The notes beneath the pieces were generated by a model, which saw only the letters and a program-made list of their open reading frames with translations, was not told the origin of the DNA and searched no databases. DNA of 64,000 nucleotides. Origin: Cladopsammia gracilis. Taxonomy: Eukaryota; Cnidaria; Anthozoa; Scleractinia; Dendrophylliidae. A program made the translations under genes and the position numbers. This document shows positions 24,501 to 30,500 of this stretch, piece after piece; position 1 is the stretch's first letter; every line of letters begins with the position of its first letter. Location: contig JAJGOT010000457.1 in the NCBI GenBank assembly GCA_022457155.1, positions 372,001-436,000 on the forward strand, written 5' to 3'.

Positions 24501-27500
24501 AACAGAGGTGGATAAGGACGTCCACGCAAGGTTTGGCATTTCAACTTCGAGCTCGGCAACGTCAGTTGAAGCTGACGAAGAAAAGACAAGCTCACTCCCC
24601 CCTAACAGGGATGATTATCCCACGGGAAACTTGCGCATTCAGAGAAAACTTCGCCGGGTGTGGAAATTCACGACAGCGGAGGACGTGTTTCTAAAGCAGG
24701 GAATAAATAAGCACGGGTTTGGACAGTGGACTGCTATTTTGAGAGATGACGATTTCCAATTTCAAGAAGGAAGAACCGCGGACTCTCTAAAGAAAAGGGC
24801 TGGACTCAAAATGCCCCTAGCTTAATAAGGCTAGAAAAAACGCAGATCAAACTGTATACGCAACAGAACCATTCGTTTTATTTGTGACTTTGATAAATAC
24901 GTTCTGTTTATAAGTCATTGTTACACTTGGAAATCAAAACCAGAAATAAATGAACATCAAAACAACAATGTTTATGGTTGGCTGGAGAAATAGTTCAATA
25001 TTGTATTGGAGCAGGTTTTCTTCTTCTTGCCGCTTCTAGCCTGAGATCTGTCTAGGCGGGTTCGCTTTTTTCCCTTTTGCGATTCTCCCCGGACGCGGCG
25101 TGTTCTCTCAAATTGTATGTGGTCGACTTCCCAGCTTGCCACCTGTGTCAGGAACATATCTTCGTCATCCTCGTTGTTGCTTGGTTCGTGTTCTTGTTCT
25201 TGTTGCAGTGCTTCTGCGCTCTCTCCAAGCTCTTCTGTTGTTGGCAGGGCCTCGAAGACGCACTTGACCAGGTGGCTGTGTCGCTGCTGAAGCAGACCCA
25301 TTTCAACGCAGGTTCGCCTTCGTTCATCTAAGGCCTCCTTGGTGCCGAGTGTTCCAATGTTCTTGTGATGATTTTTCAACTTGTCTTGTAGGACTTCCAG
25401 CAGGGCACCCATGGATGCTTTGAAGTTTTTATCTAGGCTGGTGTGCAGTTGTTTGACGCAGTCATGCAACTCCCTTTCGGTCTTTTTCAACCAGGTGCCT
25501 TGGAATGCTTGACGGGCTTTCTCGCGTCGACGTTGTTCTTCATGCGCTCTTTGTTGGTCGCTACGCCTCTGCAGCTCCCTTCGAATCGGAGTGGGCGTCA
25601 ATGCGTCTGGTTCTGGTGGCAGCAAGTCTGCGCTCTGGGTGCTTACTCCCATCTCTCTCAAGGCAGCTTTTCTCAACTGGTGTTGCTTTTCAGTGAGGTT
25701 CTTTTGCGCTGTTCTTTTTCGTTCTTGTTCTTGGAGCATGTGCTTCACCTGCCTGTATCGCAGACTGTCCGGATCGGATCTGCTCAACGTTGCTCTCAAA
25801 TCGTCAAGAACATCGCTTGACGTGGAATCCGCGGCAACGTCGTCGGCATCAGACTGTTCCATAGCATCGACAGGACCTTCTTCGTCACTTGCTTCCGCTT
25901 CACCAAATTGGGTCTCTTCGACAAGTGGATTAGTGAGTGACAGAGATCGCAGATCTTTCTTTTCTTGTTCTTGCAAAATTCCTTCTTCGTTTTGTGACCT
26001 CTCGTCGTCACTGTCGGTGACGTCATCGTCATCACTCTCGGTGTCGCTTGCACAGGATTTGGCTTGCTCTGCAGCCCACACGACGCATTCCATGGCGTGC
26101 TTTTTCAACCATGCTGCCGCTTTCTTCTTGGGGTTTTGGAGACTCTTAAAATGGTACGTGCGAAGACGTTTATCCATGGCAGGTTGGTGCACGGGACCAA
26201 AATCCAGTTTACGCTGTGCTGTAATCAGCATTGGGCATTTATTGATAAATGCCCTGGCTGTCTGATACTTGACGTCATGAGCGGCGTATCCACCCTGTGT
26301 GAGCACTTTCCAGTCAGCAATGTCCAAGGTGTTCACGTCTGCTTCATCAATGAAGATTTCGTCTGTAAATGGGCTTATCATTGCTTTACTAAAAGCGCGT
26401 TGCTTTGTCACTGTTGCAATATTTCCATGATGTATTAGTCCCTGTATTGGAAAGAACAAACTTGTCTTACCACTGTTGGCATCTCCAACAAGGCATGGAA
26501 CTTTGTCTTTGTGCTCTTTCTTATTGTAATTCAGCAGTTTGAGAAAATCTTCACAGAAGGTTGACACATCGCTTTGGGAGAGGCTGTTCTCCAAGATCTC
26601 CTGAAAATACTTAGGGTTGGCTTCTTTGGTGGAGTCATAGGCACAAAACGCCCTGGGTGATACCCTGCCTATTTGATGCTCTTCAATGGTGTTTTCTAGG
26701 AAGGCACGGTTTTTCAGGGACCAACAGACACCGTCGTTGACTTCTATCAGATTGTAGTCAATGGTCAGTGGCTGGAAGAGTTCGCAGTGTGGATCTGCTA
26801 ACAGTTCGATGATTTTTCTCATTTCTCGGATGAGTCTCGATTTAAACTGCTCGTTCGTAGCGAGAGTGTTGATGAATGCTCTTGCCTCGCATTTAAAGGA
26901 GTACGTGTACCTTGATCTCGGGTTCTTTTTGTACACTTTACCTCTGTAGCTGGCATATTTGAGCTTCTGCATTGCAATGGTTATGTCATTGACGAGAATT
27001 GTTAACTTGTCAGAAAGCCGTATTTCTTCCTGTCCAAAAGACAGAGTAGCCTCGTTGAGAATGTTGAAGCCAAACATGTCTAGTTGCAGTTTAGCCTCGA
27101 TCATCTTCTCTAGCGCTCTCGTTAATGACTGGTGAAAACTATTGTTGATTAAAGTGATGCGCACGACATTTTCTGTTCCGCAATCTTCAAGTTCTTGGGA
27201 AGAGAGAGGTGACATTCCAACCAGATGGCCAAATTCATCTTGGTAGTTGTTTTGGTACGATGACGCCACAAGTTCCTGCATGCAAGGGTTTCTGTGGTCT
27301 TTTAAGACTTTATAGAGTTCCTTGATGGCGATGCATTCTTTTCCATCTTGAAACTGTACCTGAAACAAAATAGAAAACTTTCATTCAGTGCACGGGAAAC
27401 TAAAATACGTTTACGTTTCAAGCCTCTTTGTTCATACTTAACCAGTCTGTAAGACACTAATTTGTAAGAGAGAAGGTATGTCATTAAATCGCAAGCAAAA

Positions 27501-30500
27501 ACGGATTGTCATAAATTTCTATAGTTCGTAATACCTGATTTGCCGTGACCCCCACTCCACACTCCAGCAGTGCTCGATGGACCACGAGTGGATTCGCAGG
27601 AGCTCCATTAGGTGTCGTCAGTGCCAGCCAATAGGTAATTGAAGGCCAGAGTGACTTGTTGATGGTTGTTGGATTTCCATCAAGTACAGCTTGTTGAGAT
27701 GAAGTAGCGGGCGTGGGACTTGGATCTTGATCTTCTTCGCTGTCATCGCTTTCGTTTATACTCCCCTTCTTCTTTTCTTGCGTTGATATGGCACTGAAGA
27801 AGAAAGCCGCATTCGGTATACCTTGAAAAAGAGAGAAATACATGTTAAGCGCTAGTCAAATAAGGCCAATTTTAAAAACTAAACTAACCTGAAATGGCTT
27901 TGTCACAAGAATCTCGCTTCTTGCAGATGGCGTTCCATGATTTTGGCAGGGCTTTTTCTTTCACGTTCCACACACATTTGGCACTAATGATACTACACTG
28001 GCCAGAAACTACGGGACTCATGTAACATAAGACAGTTCCTCTTATTGCTTCGCTGTTTAACTGCTTACTCGGCTGCTTGGCAGGACGCATCTTCGCCAAA
28101 GTGTGCAGACAAAAACGACACCAAAAACTGCTGCTTAAATAACCATCCTGTACTTGTGAAATTAATAGGAATAAATCTGAAGAACTACCACCTAAATTTG
28201 CCTAGAGAAGACTGCACTTTTGTTCCGTTCAACACTTTCTGTGGATGATATTTTTAAGCTTCATTAAGCCTACTTTTTCAAAGACAATGTTGAACTAATT
28301 TACAACTAAGTCAGAAATGACTGTTGTTCATTTTTCAATTGAATAGAAAGTGGTGTTGATTTGGCTTTTGCTAACTTTTGGCAGCTTTATTTCACATGTA
28401 GCGGTAACATCCATTTATTTTGTATTGTAGTTTGTATTTATTTGTTTACTCCATTTTTTATTTTTACAAACGTTTTTGAAACTTACAGGATAAGGTAAAC
28501 TAATTATATGCCCTATGGCTAGAATACATTTTTTTAAGAAAAAAGAGAAAACACACCAAAAAAAAAGAATTGAAACATAGAAGTAATATTTGCGAGACAA
28601 TGATTAATACTGAGCAAAATAAAGTGCTCTTTTAAATTGTTGTCTAGTTTGCTTTTTGCACATGGATATAGGAATATCATTCCAGTAATAGCATCCGATA
28701 ATTGTTGGATAAAATTTTCTTATGTTTATTCTGAATGAACTGGGATTTATGTGTTGTAAGGCTGTACTTCGAGTGGCGTAATTATGTTGCTCAGATGCAA
28801 AGTAATGAAAAGATGAAGAAAAATAGACAAGCGTGGCGTTGATTTGGTTTCAAGGCGATTGTTGCTAACTTTTGGCAGCTTTATTTCACATGTTGCGGTA
28901 ACATCCATTGAACAATAGTAATGAAAAGATGGAAGAAACGTATACAGGGGGTGGTGTTTTCTTTTGATTTCGAGGCGATTGCTACTAACGTTTGGCAGCT
29001 TTATTTCGCATATCACTGTAAACTAACAGCGAAAAACAAACAGCAGAATGTGGTGTTGATTTGGCCTGAAGAAGGTTGTTGCAGCTTTATTTCGCATTAA
29101 GATGCGAAACCTATGTACAGTTTTCAGTGGGAAATCAACGGGTAGAATATGTGCTTGACATGTTCTGAAGGCGATTGTTTGCACTTTGTCATAGCTTTAT
29201 TTCGCATGTTGCTGAAAACTTTAATTGTTTGCATCATAGGACTTAACTGAACCAGCAGAGTATAATCTTGAAAGAGTTTAATGCATCAAGTTATCAATAA
29301 AAATAAGTGGGACTGACAAGAAAGTAGAAAAATCTTTAAAGAAAAACACAAGGTCATTCATTGATATATTCATAATCCCGTTTAATCCGTGAGATCCATA
29401 TGTTCCGTCCTTTTAGTAGAAGTTTGTGTTGTGGTAATATATTACACTAAATCGGCCAACTGACACTGCAAGTTTCAACCAACCAAAACTTCTACTAAAA
29501 GGACGGAACATATGGATCTCACGGATTTAACGGGGATATGAATATGTGATGAATTACTTCTCTCTATTTCTGTAAGTATTTTAAAAGTATATTATCTAAT
29601 ATACTATTAATACATATACTTACAGAAATAGAGAGAAGTAATTCATCATATATTCATATCCCCGTTTAATCCGTGAGATCCATATGTTCCGTCCTTTTAA
29701 TAGAAGTTTGTGTTGTGGTAATATATTACACTAAATCGGCCAACTGACACTGCAAGTTTCAACCAAGCAAAACTTCTACTAAAAGGACGGAACATATGGA
29801 TCTCACGGATTTAACGGGGATATGAATATGTGATGAATTACTTCTCTCTATTTCTGTAAGTATTTTAAAAGTATATTATCTAATATACTATTAATACATA
29901 TACTTACAGAAATAGAGAGAAGTAATTCATCATATATTCATATCCCCGTTTAATCCGTGAGATCCATATGTTCCGTCCTTTTAATAGAAGTTTGTGTTGT
30001 GGTAATATATTACACTAAATCAGCCAACTGACACTGCAAGTTTCAACCAAGCAAAACTTCTACTAAAAGGACGGAACATATGGATCTCACGGATTTAATG
30101 GGGATATGAATATGTGATGAATTACTTCTCTCTAGTTCTGTAAGTATTTTAAAAGTATATTATCTAATATACTATTAATACATATACTTACAGAAAAAGA
30201 GAGAAGTAATTCATCATATATTCATATCCCCGTTAAATCCGTGAGATCCATATGTTCCGTCCTTTTAGTAGAAGTTTGTGTTGTGGTAATATATTACACT
30301 AAATCAGCCAACTGACACTGCAAGTTCCAACCAAGCAAAACTTCTACTAAAAGGACGGAACACACGGATCTCACGGAATTAACGGGAACATGAATACATA
30401 ATCATTTTCTTATCGGCAGATGAATGTCTTGGACCTGTTTTTATGTTCCCTTTTTTACAAGACATACTGACCAAACAATTCTCCCTAAAATGTCGTCCAC

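Larger units (their letters stand above)
22055..29230. mobile_element. Putative novel element: tyrosine recombinase + SF3 helicase with two terminal repeat arrays
   Basis: Inside one intron lie two convergent genes, a tyrosine recombinase (+) and an SF3 helicase (-). They are flanked by a ten-copy array (22,097-22,770) and an unrelated five-copy array (28,380-29,225). No protein of the host gene overlaps it. Outer borders are inferred from the arrays; I could not find terminal inverted repeats or a target duplication, as expected for tyrosine recombinase elements. A LINE fragment interrupts the right array. Confidence 0.6.

Noticed and set aside
24972..28099. Endogenous parvovirus
   Set aside because: SF3 helicase alone is not enough: no HUH nickase and no capsid gene seen, and a recombinase gene and arrays accompany it.
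29364..30396. CRISPR or centromeric satellite
   Set aside because: Units are palindromic pairs of about 285 bp in only about four copies; a foldback element fits better.
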